A stretch of 64,000 nucleotides of DNA, taken from assembly GCA_964059195.1 (NCBI GenBank), contig CAXKWD010000001.1:215024484-215088483 (forward strand), written 5' to 3'. This stretch comes from Ectobius pallidus (taxonomy: Eukaryota; Arthropoda; Insecta; Blattodea; Ectobiidae). Each line of letters begins with the position of its first letter. Position 1 is the stretch's first letter. The notes beneath the pieces were generated by a model. That model was not told the origin of the DNA and searched no databases. It saw only the letters and a list, made by a program, of their open reading frames with translations. Of the stretch, positions 22,606-34,421 are shown one piece after another. The position numbers were made by a program, and so were the translations under genes.

Positions 22606-25600
22606 ATGCGATAGCAGGTCATATCTCATCTAACTCGTGCCCAGTGACCTCAGGGGACTCCCCACAAGTAAATAGAAATGATGTAAATACCGTAGAAGTG
22701 TCTTATGACTTGAATAAAAAGTTAAACCAACACATTTTATGTCCACCACAGATTAACGCAAAGATAGGCAAATTAAATGTACAAGTTCTCGTAGACTCTG
22801 GTAGCGTTTTAAGTGTATGTAGTGAAAAATATTACTTAGAACTCAAAGCGCATAACATAAAAATGCAGGAGATGAGCGTACCTGGAATGTACTGTACTAC
22901 TGCCATTAAGAAAACAAAGTACAAGATTAATAAACAAGTAATGATACCGTTAGAGATAGGTGGGTGGCACACAGAGATTTACATGTTAATTGTTAAGGAT
23001 CTTACCCATAATTTTATATTAGGGTGTGACATGTTACAACAATATGAAGGGATTTTAGATTTTGGCACAAATAGTCTTACAGTAAAAGATGGAAATAAAG
23101 TTACTGAAATTCCGTTTCTCACGACTCATACAACAAATCATCATACATGCTCCGAACAAGAATTAGCTATCCAAGACGAATGCTTTATTATTGAGAGTTT
23201 ATCAACTGTGCAATTAGATAATGAGGGGGAGGAGTTTTCAATTATGCAGAATGTAGGCCTATCGAGCCCAAGCAATAATATTGAGAATCAGAATGGCGGA
23301 ACGCCAGATCAGTATCAGAAACGCACGGAAATTGATGAATTTAATAATACATTTGTAGAGGAAGTATACGAAATCGGATCGAGTAATGAGATAAACTTGT
23401 GTGAAACAGATGTCTGTGATCAGGAAAATTATAGTGAGAATAACGGAGATGACGAGGCTGAAAAATTGCGAGAATCTGAGATCTTAGAAATTTTAAGAAG
23501 TAAAGTGGCCAGCATCACGTCTATTACGGATCAACAAAAGGAACAATTGTTTACTGTACTGATTAATAATATGGGCGTATATAGTAGTTCTCCGGGGTGT
23601 TGCCTTGTATATGAACATGCCATACAGATGGATAACCCGCCGATTTTTAATCACAAAAGTAGGCCACTGCCATTATCAATTAGAGAGGAGGCGAATAAAG
23701 TTATCGCTAAGATGTTAAAAGAAGGGATTATAGAAAAATCAGACTCCCCATATGTCTCTCCGGTTTGTTGGGTATATAAGCAGGATAAATCTTTGAGAAT
23801 GACCCTGGATCTGAGAACAGCGAATATGTATATGAGGCCCGATCGGTACAAAACCGAACCGATTGACCACCTATTAGCAAAAATGGGGGAAGCAAACTAC
23901 TTTTCAAGTATCGACCTCACTTCTAGCTTTTGGCAGGTTTCATTAAGGAAAGAAGACAGAAAATACTGCTCTTTTGTCCACCAAGGGTCGGTGTTCTCGT
24001 TTACACGCACACCATTCGGGATGAAAACTTCAGGAAGCGCGTTGCTGCGGGCACTTAACGTTATGTTCCCTGAAGGCACTGGGCCGCATATTACTGCATA
24101 TGTTGATGATTACTTAATTCATACGCCTGATTTCGAAACCCACCTGGAAAAACTAGATTTAGTATTGAGAACTTTCTTAAGTTGTGGGATGACTATAAAC
24201 CCAAAGAAATTGAGCCTATTCCGTGAAGAAGTAAAATTTGTGGGGTACATCATATCTAGGCAAGGAGTGTCAGCAGATCCAGACAGGATAAAATCAATTA
24301 GCAATATTAGTAGACCGAAGACGGTGAGGCAAGTCCGAAAAATCCTCGGAATATTTAATTACCAGGATAGGTTTCTCCCCGGTTATGCAGAGCATGTGGC
24401 ACCCCTCAGAATGCTACTTAGAAAGCAAAATAAATTTAGATGGACTGAGGTGGAAGAGGAAGCATTCCAAAAGACGAAAGAACTCTTTCAGAAAGCGGTG
24501 TTGCTAGAAAGACCGAGAGATGACCTGGACTATATCGTATATGTGGATGCCTCATGTGTAGCCGTTGCCGGTGCGCTAATGCAAGAATATGAAGACGGAA
24601 GTCAACATTTGATTGCCACTACATCGAGGGGATTGACACCTGTCGAGAGTAAAGGGTCGGTGACATGCCTAGAGATTATCGGAATGTATCACGCTTTGAC
24701 TAAGTTTCAGCAGTACATATTCAATCGAAAAACTATTGTATACACAGATCATATAAGCCTAACCTTCCTGAATAAAATGAGACTTGGTAACAGTAAATTA
24801 TCACGTTACGTTCATGAGTTGAGTCAATTTGACCTAGAGATAAGACATGTTGCGGGCCGAGATAACTTGCTATGTGACTATATGTCAAGGAACAAAACAG
24901 GTATTTCTGAAGTCGCCGGAGGCGAAACAAACCCTGTCGCTATAATGCAGGTCAAGATGTTTAAAGAGCTGACATTGCAGCGGGACTTTAAGCATATAGT
25001 GGAATTCCAGAGGCGTGACCCGGAAATAGAGTTAGTCAGATTAGGCCTAACAGAATTAGATCAGAATGACAATGACGTAACGGAGGACGTGAAGTACCAA
25101 ATACTGAATAATGTTGTATATAAATTATGTGGCCAAGGGAAGAAAGAATGGAAAATGTACATACCGGAAGAGCTAGAGAATAAAATTATTGCAATAGTTC
25201 ACGAACGGTTAGGCCATTCAGGTACCGGCAGAATGTTGTTGTATATACAAGATAAAATGTACATAAAGAACTTGGGAAGGAAGATTAGGAAATATGTGAG
25301 CTGTTGCGACTTATGTCAGAAAGCGAAGCCATTGAACATCAAATATGATAGAGAACCCATGCCCGTGTTTAGGGAAAGTAAAGGGGAATTAGTAGCGCTA
25401 GATTTTCATGGACCACTAGTCGCTGGAGAGCATGGTATGCGGTACATTCTGATAGTTTATGATGTATTCTCCCATTTTGTTAAATTGTATACAACCCGTA
25501 CGGCAACTACGACTGCGATCATAAGAAAATTGGAAACGGACTATCTGCCGAAGTATCAGCCTATCTCTGCTATCATTTCGGACAATGGGACACCCTTTGT

Positions 25601-26204
25601 TAGCAAGAAGTTTAAAGATAAGCTATCTGAACTTGGTATAAGACGGTACAACGTGGCAAAATTCCATCCCCAAGTAAACGTGGCAGAAAGAGGGTTGCGC
25701 GATCTGTCTCTGTACTTGCGTACGCTCTGTCATAAAAGGCACAATGCGTGGGTCCGGTATATTCAGCCAATAGAGGATATACTGAACCACACGAAGAATC
25801 CGGTGACCGGAGTCGAGCCCGTAAGACTTATGGCAGATGACGAACCGAAAACACTCATTCCAGGCCTACCAATAGCTATCCCGCATGACGGAGTAAACAG
25901 AAAGCTAACAGATTACTGTCGCATTGCAATTGAAAACATTAGAAAGAGTGTCGCGAAGCGCAAGGAAAAAGCTAAGAGACACAAAGCTAAATGGAGTCCT
26001 GTTGTGGGAGATAAATTATTGATACGCAGAAAGAATCTGTCAAACGCAGCAAATAAAAGAATGTCTCGTCTCGAGTTAATTTATAGAGGACCGTTTATAG
26101 TGACCAACATTTTTAATGGTATCTGCTATGAAGTGACTGATCCCAAAACTAATAAAGTAGTGGGACGGTACAATCTTTCATTTGTGAGGCCATACAAAGA
26201 ATAA
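22575..26204 (+). CDS. pol: Pol polyprotein: protease, reverse transcriptase, RNase H, integrase
   Basis: 1209 codons from the first ATG, but the frame opens only at 22572, and the likely mode is -1 frameshifting from gag. Domains: aspartic protease with DSG at 74-76; reverse transcriptase about 340-580 with YVDD at 509-512; RNase H with Asp at 658; integrase zinc domain (H-H-C-C, around HERLGH and SCCDLCQ), catalytic D943, D1003 and E1038; then a GPY/F-type module (YRGPF) and no chromodomain. D to E has 34 intervening residues rather than the usual 35. All catalytic residues are present and no stop is seen, so an active enzyme set is possible. Separate initiation at the 22575 ATG cannot be excluded. 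Confidence 0.95.
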   Translation: MSARGFKLSIDAIAGHISSNSCPVTSGDSPQVNRNDVNTVEVSYDLNKKLNQHILCPPQINAKIGKLNVQVLVDSGSVLSVCSEKYYLELKAHNIKMQEMSVPGMYCTTAIKKTKYKINKQVMIPLEIGGWHTEIYMLIVKDLTHNFILGCDMLQQYEGILDFGTNSLTVKDGNKVTEIPFLTTHTTNHHTCSEQELAIQDECFIIESLSTVQLDNEGEEFSIMQNVGLSSPSNNIENQNGGTPDQYQKRTEIDEFNNTFVEEVYEIGSSNEINLCETDVCDQENYSENNGDDEAEKLRESEILEILRSKVASITSITDQQKEQLFTVLINNMGVYSSSPGCCLVYEHAIQMDNPPIFNHKSRPLPLSIREEANKVIAKMLKEGIIEKSDSPYVSPVCWVYKQDKSLRMTLDLRTANMYMRPDRYKTEPIDHLLAKMGEANYFSSIDLTSSFWQVSLRKEDRKYCSFVHQGSVFSFTRTPFGMKTSGSALLRALNVMFPEGTGPHITAYVDDYLIHTPDFETHLEKLDLVLRTFLSCGMTINPKKLSLFREEVKFVGYIISRQGVSADPDRIKSISNISRPKTVRQVRKILGIFNYQDRFLPGYAEHVAPLRMLLRKQNKFRWTEVEEEAFQKTKELFQKAVLLERPRDDLDYIVYVDASCVAVAGALMQEYEDGSQHLIATTSRGLTPVESKGSVTCLEIIGMYHALTKFQQYIFNRKTIVYTDHISLTFLNKMRLGNSKLSRYVHELSQFDLEIRHVAGRDNLLCDYMSRNKTGISEVAGGETNPVAIMQVKMFKELTLQRDFKHIVEFQRRDPEIELVRLGLTELDQNDNDVTEDVKYQILNNVVYKLCGQGKKEWKMYIPEELENKIIAIVHERLGHSGTGRMLLYIQDKMYIKNLGRKIRKYVSCCDLCQKAKPLNIKYDREPMPVFRESKGELVALDFHGPLVAGEHGMRYILIVYDVFSHFVKLYTTRTATTTAIIRKLETDYLPKYQPISAIISDNGTPFVSKKFKDKLSELGIRRYNVAKFHPQVNVAERGLRDLSLYLRTLCHKRHNAWVRYIQPIEDILNHTKNPVTGVEPVRLMADDEPKTLIPGLPIAIPHDGVNRKLTDYCRIAIENIRKSVAKRKEKAKRHKAKWSPVVGDKLLIRRKNLSNAANKRMSRLELIYRGPFIVTNIFNGICYEVTDPKTNKVVGRYNLSFVRPYKE
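22590..22596 (+). promoter_or_regulatory. -1 ribosomal frameshift slip site TTTAAAC
   Basis: The heptamer is in the gag register as T-TTA-AAC, fitting the X-XXY-YYZ rule, 9 nt before the gag stop and inside the only overlap shared with the pol frame (22572-22605). The same heptamer is the known slip site of several viruses. Confidence 0.85.
22603..22650 (+). promoter_or_regulatory. Candidate H-type pseudoknot downstream of the slip site
   Basis: Stem 1 pairs TAGATG (22603-22608) with CATCTA (22627-22632). Its loop contains AGGTCA (22616-22621), which pairs perfectly with TGACCT (22645-22650), with one more U-G pair possible. The spacer to the slip site is 6 nt, in the usual range. Stem 1 is AU-rich and the junction loop is 5 nt, so stability is uncertain. 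A small GGGG-ACT-CCCC hairpin follows at 22653-22663. Confidence 0.6.
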
Positions 26205-26958
26205 CCAGTTAAATGGGTGAAACAGCAGTGGAGTAGGCTCGGGTCATTTCACTAGAATTAAAGCACTGAAACTGAGGGTATTACTATTGTAAGTATACAT
26301 GTCCGCGGAGCAAATATGTAGCGAAATGTAGGCTTTCAATATAACCTCTAAAAGTGTGAAATTCTTTGGACGTGCATAAAATATATCCTATGCCGATTAT
26401 ATTGTTGTTATTTAATTGTAATACGGACCTCGACACTTATATCCGTCGATCTTTTATTGTTGTTATCTCTTTTTAAATCTGGACGTTGTACCAAATATAT
26501 CCGGTCACGCTTTTATCTAGGTTAGAATATATTTAATAAGTGTTTTCAAGTGTTTATATTCATAGGGTAAATTAGGTTTTGTATTAATGTTTCATTATTA
26601 CCTGATGAGGTGAGGTATCTGTGGTCACGATCTAAGATAGCCTACCGTGTGCGAAGGGTGTAGTGTGTGAGAGAGTAAGGAAATATTGTAGTATGAGTAG
26701 GATGAATGAAACAGTTGTGCCAGGTATAGGAAATGTCATTCACTCATCAAAACAAATAGTAGTAATGTGAGAAGGGTGGAAAGTATTCCATGTTATAGAA
26801 TACGAGTTAGCACTAAGGTCATCGTACTGGGATCCATAACAAACTCTGCTCACTTACGTCACACTAAGCACTTCATGTCAGGAGTAAAACAGAATTACTC
26901 CGTAAATTTGAAATTTTGAATACAAAACATAAATTTTCGTAGAATTCTCTTGGGCATG
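26205..26958 (+). other. Untranslated 3' region of the gypsy-type element
   Basis: About 750 bp between pol and the 3' LTR. No ORF of note and no env. The bases before the LTR (tctcttgggcatg) are not a clean polypurine tract; the nearest purine-rich run, gtgagaagggtggaaag, is about 175 bp upstream. Confidence 0.6.
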
Positions 26959-28188
26959 TGAGACGATTGCTACTTCGCAATTGAATTACTCCACCCATAT
27001 CAATAAAATGAACAAAATAAGTTTATTATATAAACTTATTAATTAGAATAATAACATAAATATTAATCAATTATAGCTTTGCATTTCTAATAACATTATA
27101 GGAATAAGTTAAATTCACTAAAATTATCTGAACAAGTTACAGCAGAAATGGAATAAGAACATAATATTTGCAATATTATGTTCCGGCTGGACTTGTGTGA
27201 ATATTGAAACGAGACAGATTTCCCGGAACGTAAGAATAGGCTTAAGAACTATACTAAAGGATCTCAGTGGGGTGTAGGAGACAGTCATTCATCACGAAAC
27301 TCACTGCTATTGAACTAAAAACGTAGAGAAAGAAGAGCTTACTGGCTCTATTGAAATTTAAAGACTTAGTAAGTGGGAAAGTTCTTACTCTATGGCGCTT
27401 CGGGGAATCTAGCTTCATTTCTGGTTACTGACAGCGTGGGCAAGTACTGCCATCCACGTGTATTAGCGTCTATGCTGGGTAAGGAGCATAGCCAATGAAA
27501 TAAGGGTTTGTATCTGAAGATTCTGATACACAATGTAATTTGCTGTAAACATAGCTATTAGAGGCTAAAAGAAATACAAGGCGTATTGGACTTTGAACGA
27601 TGAGAAGTGGGGACACGCAGAAATTGGTATAGAGACACTCTCTCGTCTACGCTCTAAGTGAGTGGAGGCGATCTTCTCAGCATCTAGCTTCCGACTTAAT
27701 AGAAGTCGGGAAGCTATTAATATTCTTCGGTCAGTAAATGATTTAAGTATCATTTACTGCAGTATTATTTAAATCTACGAATATATTCAGGTTTGAGGTA
27801 CGGCTTAATTACAGCTGAGTACCAACTTAAATTCAGTGTGTATCAAACTGTAAGTACCAGTGAATCAACGACTTTACAAGGCATTCTTGTGAATACGCGA
27901 GGTTAGGGAGAAAGACACCTTAATAGCGAAATCCACTCATCTGAAGTCGAAGTTCACATACGACGAATATTCTACAAAAAGCCTATTAACTGTTCTGTAA
28001 TTATATTAAAATAAACAACACTCATACCAGTTAACCAGGGAGTTTTAATTGCATAAGAATATAAAGTAGACTGTTTCTAAGAGCTATAAATACCCAGATT
28101 GTGCCCCCGATGATACTGAAGATAACCTCTGCTCTGACTGTAGCGACACCGTGGCTGTAATTGGTTTTGCAACCCGCGAACCGTTACA
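26959..28188 (+). repeat. 3' LTR of the gypsy-type element
   Basis: Same length as the 5' LTR and no difference found by eye; offset 8088 bp. The AATAAA equivalent is at 28010-28015. It is followed by the AGCA duplication. No clear purine tract sits directly upstream of 26959. Confidence 0.95.
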
Positions 28189-28629
28189 AGCAGTACAGCA
28201 GAGGATGGGTTTTTCACAGAAACTTGATCTTCCCAAACGAATGTCGCCAAAGGCATGCTGACTGATGGGGGAGGATTAGCTCAAAACAACAAGTAGCGGA
28301 ATATAGTAAGAAGGGACATACTGTCTCAGTTTTTCATATAATCCCAAACTGTTTTTGATAAATGTATTTTTAATTCTGTCTTAATTTTGCAATTATTTCT
28401 GATAAGAATAGGTATACCACGTTTTTTTACAGTAAAAAAAAAATTACATTACAGTTTAGGCGCATGTTGTAGTATTTTAAAGCCTATTTTCTGTCTATTT
28501 ACACAATTTTGAAGCATATTTTAAGTGCCTATTTTATCTTTTAAAAGCCTATTTACTTGTTTTAAAAGCCTGTTTCAGGTGCCTAAAACTAATTTTCTTA
28601 GAGCCTAAAATCCCAGGTCTACTAATGTG

Positions 28630-29142
28630 TTAACAATAATTAGAAAACTTAGTTTTGAGATTGTGCAGAAATGTATACTACACAAATTCCTTGACATGAA
28701 AGCAGGCCCGATGTGAGGGAGGGACAGCCGGGGCTGTAGTTTGGATTTTTTAACTGTGCATTTTTTAAATTTTGGATCTTTAAATCTTTTTATTTTTTAA
28801 TTTTGGATTTTATATTTTTTAAATTTTGGATAAGCCTATTCATTGAGTTGATTGTTTTCTTTGCAGTCCGTTCCGTCACAGCCCCACTAATTTCGTGACG
28901 ATTTTGTTTGTAACGCATGTTTGGGTTAGCTCTCGATTTACTCCTAGCACGGCTAAAGAAGTTTCACTTAAAAAAAAGTCAAAGTAGTGTTGGTGCAGAC
29001 AAATTGCATGTAAATTCTGTGAGAAGAAAGATGCCAAAAAGTGCCATTCTGCAACAGAAAAGTTACTTATTAAAGCATATTGTTCGTTAGTAAATTCCAG
29101 GTAACAAAATTATCTTCTTACTCTATCTAATTTTTATTTCAG
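28630..29142. repeat. T-rich minisatellite unit upstream of the APN exon
   Basis: 28738-28848 repeats a degenerate TTTTTAAATTTTGGA unit, then 28848-28975 (gagttgattgttttcttt, tttactcctagcacggct) matches 40581-40700. The remainder up to the acceptor at 29142 is intron or 5' flank. Confidence 0.6.
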
Positions 29143-29662
29143 GACTGCACAATCACACAATGGGCAGGTCTCAAGCAGCAATATACAGCACAGCTCTATT
29201 CATGCTGATCAGCTGTGTAGCCACAAGTCCAGTGCAGAAAAGCCTACCAGATCTTAAGACAATCAGCAATCGCATCAACAATGAAGATTACCTATTGCCC
29301 AAGAACGTAAAGCCAAAAGACTACGTCATTACGTTGACTCCTGACTTTGACACATTTACATTCGAAGGTGAAGTTGCCATCACGGTGGCTGTAGTCAATG
29401 AGACTAGTTCCATCTCCTTGCATTGCAACATCATGAACATCACTGACGTCTCCGTCACCGATGCAGAGAGTAGGGAGATGATCAGTAGTCCTATTACAGA
29501 AAACTCTTACAACGAAGAAACAAAGATCTACACGATAAATCTGCAATCCAATGCAGAAGCTAATGGAGTTTATACTGTTACAATTGTGTACACTGGATAT
29601 CTTCTGGATGACATGAATGGATTCTACAGGAGTAAATATACTACACAAGATGGTCAAGAAAA
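29143..29662 (+). CDS. Aminopeptidase N coding exon 1 (coding from 29160)
   Basis: The acceptor tttttatttcag ends at 29142, so at least one upstream 5' UTR exon is expected; it was not located. The ATG at 29160 lies in cacacaATGG. It encodes a hydrophobic signal peptide (about 22 residues) and the start of the M1 N-terminal domain, ending at the conserved NGFYRS stretch. The donor GTAAGT is at 29663, phase 2. Confidence 0.9.
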
Positions 29663-31817
29663 GTAAGTCAGCCATAGACTCATAGATAACACAAAATTTT
29701 GTTAAAGTCCACTGATGGCAATTTTGTGATCTCAAGAAGAAATTAACCAGCTATGTACAGAGAATCCAAGCTCGTTCAAACCTTCCTTTAGAGAGTGACT
29801 TCACTTATTGATATTTTAAAAACTTATGAATAAAAGGGAGCATGTAATTTCCATGATTAGAGACTGGATTTCGACCATTCTGCCTATTTTGTTCTATGGC
29901 TCAAATTTGTAGTATCTTTATATATAAATTTCTTTCATAACTAATATGAGGGCTATCCACAAAGTAAGTTTCCCTAGGGCTGTTTAGAGAGACAAAACAC
30001 AATTTCATGGAAATATTTACTGCAACAGATACAGCAAGTGTTCAGCTATTTTTCAACATATTCACCACCGGAATTGAGACATCTGTCGTAATGTGGGACC
30101 AACTTTTGAACACATGTGTTGTAGAAGTCTGCCGCCTGAGATTTGAACCACTGTGTGACAATCACCCCCATTTCTCTGTCATTTCCCGAGGGGTAGGAAA
30201 AAATTAAAATCAGGCCTTAGGGTGGATGTTCAAACACTTCCCAGCAGGTCTCCTGCAAAAGTTCGGCTGGGAGGTGTTTCAACATCCACTCTACACCCCG
30301 AACCTCACTCCCGGTGTTTTCCATCTTTTCTTACACCTCACAAAATGATGGAGAATGACAGAGAAATGGAGGTTGTTGTCACACAGTAGTTCCGATCCCC
30401 GGCGGCAGACTTCTATGACACATGTGTTCAAAAATTGGTCCAATGGTATGACAAATGTCCCAATTCCGGTGATGATTATGTTGAAAAATAACTGAATACT
30501 TGTTGTATCTGTTGCAATTAATATTTCCATGAAATTGTGTTTTGCTTCTGTAAACAGCCCCAAAGAAACTTACTTTATAGACATGCCTCGTAGTTCTGTG
30601 AACAGAAGCCCATGTACCTACCCCCCCCCCCTCAAAAGAAATCTACTCTTCATCTTGAATTGGAGTAAAATAAATAAATTCCTTATACAAATCTCTTATA
30701 TATATAAAAGGCTTTGTCCTGACTGACTGAATGAATGACTGACTGAACGACAGGAATCAACGTACAGCCTAAACTATAACAGGTAGAGACTTGGAATTTT
30801 GACAGTACCTTCGTTTCATAATGTAGGTGCTCACTAAGAAAGGATTTTGAAAAATTCTGATTCTAAATGCCAAAAATTAAATGTTTTTGAAAATACTTAA
30901 TCCCTTTTTACATAGAATTATCAATTCCAAATCACAGAATATATTGTTGCCAAATGGTATCAGGTGGGCTTGGAAAAAACAATTGAAATGCACTTTTGAC
31001 AAATAAGAGAAGTTATCAAAATAATTCATGTTATAAATAAATATTACAGAATAAAATCCACTAAAATAATGGAATCACATAACTTTCTCTACCCTGGACA
31101 TAGAGAAAACAAAACGAGGTATGGTAATGTGTATATTATTATATTACATATATCGCAGGTTTTTGGAGAGAAAAGTATGAAAGTGATAATGCTTTCTGTT
31201 TAATTTCATCCGCAAAACGGCTTTATGGTAACATAAGAGTGGGAAATTTCCCGCCTCGATATTACAATTTTATGTTACAGGAATTTCTGTTTCTTCTTAT
31301 TTAAACCTCTACCAGGCTTGCTGTGCACTGTACAAGCGATGGGATGCAAAATTCTAGATCCTCTATGAGCGATAAAAAACTATATCAAGCGTTTTCTGAG
31401 GGAATAGTTTGAGTGTAATAAGTCGTTCTTCCTATTTCAAATTATAAATGCCTATATAAGGACCTAGAATTTAAAATTGAAAATCCTTCATAAGTTAATT
31501 TCCAATTACAAAATACAAAACCCGGGCGACGCCGGGTCTTTTAAGCTATCTTGTGTGATTATAATTAATTCAAGGAACATTCAAGCTATATTGGACAAAA
31601 ATCGGAACACATTTGGTTGGAAATGCATAAGTTTAACACACAAATTTACAAATATACAAAATGCCAAACAATTAAGGATTAAAACAGGATCTCACTTCTA
31701 CATCTCAAAATACAGCAATAACATCCAGAAAAAGCTCTGTTCTGGTGAGAACTCTATCAAGAATTTCAGGGTTGAAAAGAATTTTTTTTTTTCTGGGTAG
31801 AAAAACCTTCATGTACA

Positions 31818-31863
<46 letters not shown>

Positions 31864-34376
31864 CAATGGCAATAGACAATTCCTAAGCATGCTAAAGGAA
31901 TATTATCTATTTTATGGAACCCGAAGGTTCATCGCCACGCTTACATGAGCCCGCCATTCAACCCTATTCTGTGCTAATTCCATCCAACCATCCCTCTCTA
32001 ATCTTACTTCTTTTAAATCTATCCTAATATTGTCCTCCAATCTATGTCTAGGTCTTCCAAGTGGTCTTTTCCCTTCAGGTCTCCCAATCAATATTTTTTA
32101 GATATGTCTTTCCTCCCACATGTCCAGCCCATTTCATCCTCCATGATATACAGGTTATGAACCTCTTTGTTATGCAGTTTTCTCCAGGCCCAAATTTTTT
32201 CCTAAGACCCTATTTACGAACACTCTCAGATTACTTAGAAAGATTAATTTAACATGTCAAGAAGAAGAATTCTTATTTGTGTCTATTTTTTCAGATGGCT
32301 TGCCACTACTCAGTTTGAGTCGACAGGTGCAAGGAGAGCTTTCCCATGCTTTGATGAACCAGCATTCAAAGCCACTTTCCAGATCAATATTATCAGAACT
32401 AACGACAGAAAATCCATTAGCAATTCCAAATTGGAGAGAACAGAAGTGTAAGTAATAGTTGTAAGAATAAAGTACAAATTTTCAAAAATTATTGTCTTAA
32501 GTGTTTTATAGTTTAGAAATTAAAGATGTACTCATAATTTTAAAAAGTCAATTATTTGTATAGTCCTATATAACATTGTGTCTTTTTAGGGGTTTATCTT
32601 ATTGTTTTATATTCTTGGCCTTTTCACACTGGGTCACTTGTGATGACCACCGGTTTTTGCAGTGAACACACCTAGGTCACCACTAGTATTGGCCAATAGT
32701 AGCCACATGATAAAATAATTTGTCATCGCTTTTGACATCCCAAATGGCAGGTCGACATTTCACTTCACTTATAAAATCTTCAGTATTAATCAAATCTAAA
32801 CTCATGGCTGGATAACTAGTTTTGCTGATCTCAATTATACAACTGAATTATGTATATACAACTTGCATTGTTGGCAGTCATAAAATGCAGTGACCGTCAA
32901 TTGTGTCCCTGCTTGAATGTTCCCATTTAAACCAATGCTTCACAAGTGACCAATTGTGAAGAGGCTCTAAGGGCAATCCCTAGTTAGAGAAATACACTGT
33001 GTTCCACTTATAAGTATAATAAAAGAAACTATTGCAATTTCAAAACTATGCATCCAAATGAGTTAAGGTTGGTACCATTTAATCCATTGTTCTTGTTAAT
33101 TTTAGAAGAGTCATGCATCACACAGATGCACAGATCATTTCATAGGAAAATTCTATCAACAGACTTACAGACCATTTAACAGACTTACTGCAGTGGCGGC
33201 TCGTGGCCGGAAAATTAGGTGAAGAGAAAAAAATGCAACATGCTTATGTTAATAATGGAATTCACCCAATAGCGGCTCGTGGCTCAAAACGAGGGTGTGC
33301 TGCAAATACCATTTCATACAGCAAACTTAAAATATTTTTAAAAATTATTAGTAGGCCTATCTAAACTGCACGTCTCTTAATCCATCTCTGGGAATTCTCA
33401 CGCGATTTTCTCTACCCTAATTATTTTTTTGCTAATTTCTCTCGTCTCGTCGAACGTTGTGTGAGTTGTGTGACGAGAGAAAATAGCACAAAAAAATCTG
33501 ATGTGAAAGTCACATAACTTCCTCTGCCCAAATAATTCACATATCCTTGTACAGAATCGCAAGACACAATTTTACGCTAATTATCCTATAAATACCTCTT
33601 CTTTCAACGATGCGACTAAAAGCACAGGCTATATAACAAACTTAAAAAAAGAACAAGTGACTGCAGACGTTTATTGAACTTTCCGCCGTAAAGAATAATT
33701 TCCGAAATTTATCGAATATTTCCTTCAGATACTTCTTTACTCTATGCATGGCCAACAATATATTTTTATCACTTCACATTCTTATAGAATAAGAGGCCAT
33801 GAAAGAGCGCATATTCAGTTGTTCATCACGCAAGACAAACTTTCTACAAATAGTGGGTGAACAGTGGGTGGCTTTTAACTACCCTTCAGAGAATTTTCTC
33901 GAAAAAAAGTTTCAAATATAAGTTTTAGCTCTCAGTAAAAGGAACACATGTGCAAATTTTAAAGAAAATCGTAAGAGCCGTTTTTGAGAAAATCGCGAAA
34001 AACGAAAATTTCTTCATGTAAAATCCCCTTAAAAATAAGGGAAACTTATCGCCAATCTTCGGCTCACATCTTCAGAAGGTACCTTACCCAAATACGAAAT
34101 TTTGATTTCATACGATTTTCCGTTTTGGAGCTAGCTTGTTCACAGACTTTTCACACACACAGACAGACACACTGACACACAGACATGTTTCCAAAAATAG
34201 CATTTCCGGATTCAGGGGGCCTCAAAACGTGCATTTATATCAAAAACTCAACTTCGAATTTGGGGGTCGAAAACAATACTTCCTCTATGGTACGGGCAGG
34301 GCAGTAAAAATAATAATAATAACAATAATAATGATAATAATAATGATTATGATAATAATAATAATAATAATAATTT

Positions 34377-34421
<45 letters not shown>

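Larger units (their letters stand above)
18871..28188 (+). mobile_element. Complete Ty3/gypsy-type LTR retrotransposon, probably Osvaldo-like
   Basis: It is 9318 bp with two 1230-bp LTRs (18871-20100 and 26959-28188), TG...CA ends and a 4-bp TSD AGCA (18867-18870 and 28189-28192). Order is LTR, PBS, gag, pol (PR-RT-RH-IN), LTR; IN after RT-RH is the gypsy order. No env-like ORF lies in the 754 bp between pol and the 3' LTR. Every stretch of the LTRs I compared by eye was identical and their lengths are equal, so the insertion looks recent and may be replication competent. It sits inside a hAT-type MITE. The Osvaldo-like guess rests on LTR length, lysine-tRNA primer and short integrase D-E spacing; phylogeny was not done. 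Confidence 0.95.
18618..28621. mobile_element. hAT-type MITE split by the LTR retrotransposon
   Basis: Starts TAGACCTGGGATTTTA (18618) and ends TAAAATCCCAGGTCTA (28621), a perfect 16-bp TIR, with 8-bp TSD CTAATGTG (18610-18617 and 28622-28629). Without the LTR element and its duplication it is about 680 bp. The body repeats the motif GCCTATTTT; no ORF. Confidence 0.85.

Noticed and set aside
26205..26958. env gene of the LTR element
   Set aside because: No open frame longer than a few dozen codons between pol and the LTR.
29292..29735. 147-codon minus ORF
   Set aside because: Antisense shadow of APN exon 1.
31820..31864. CRISPR-like direct repeats
   Set aside because: Simple CTTA microsatellite with no spacers; eukaryotic context.
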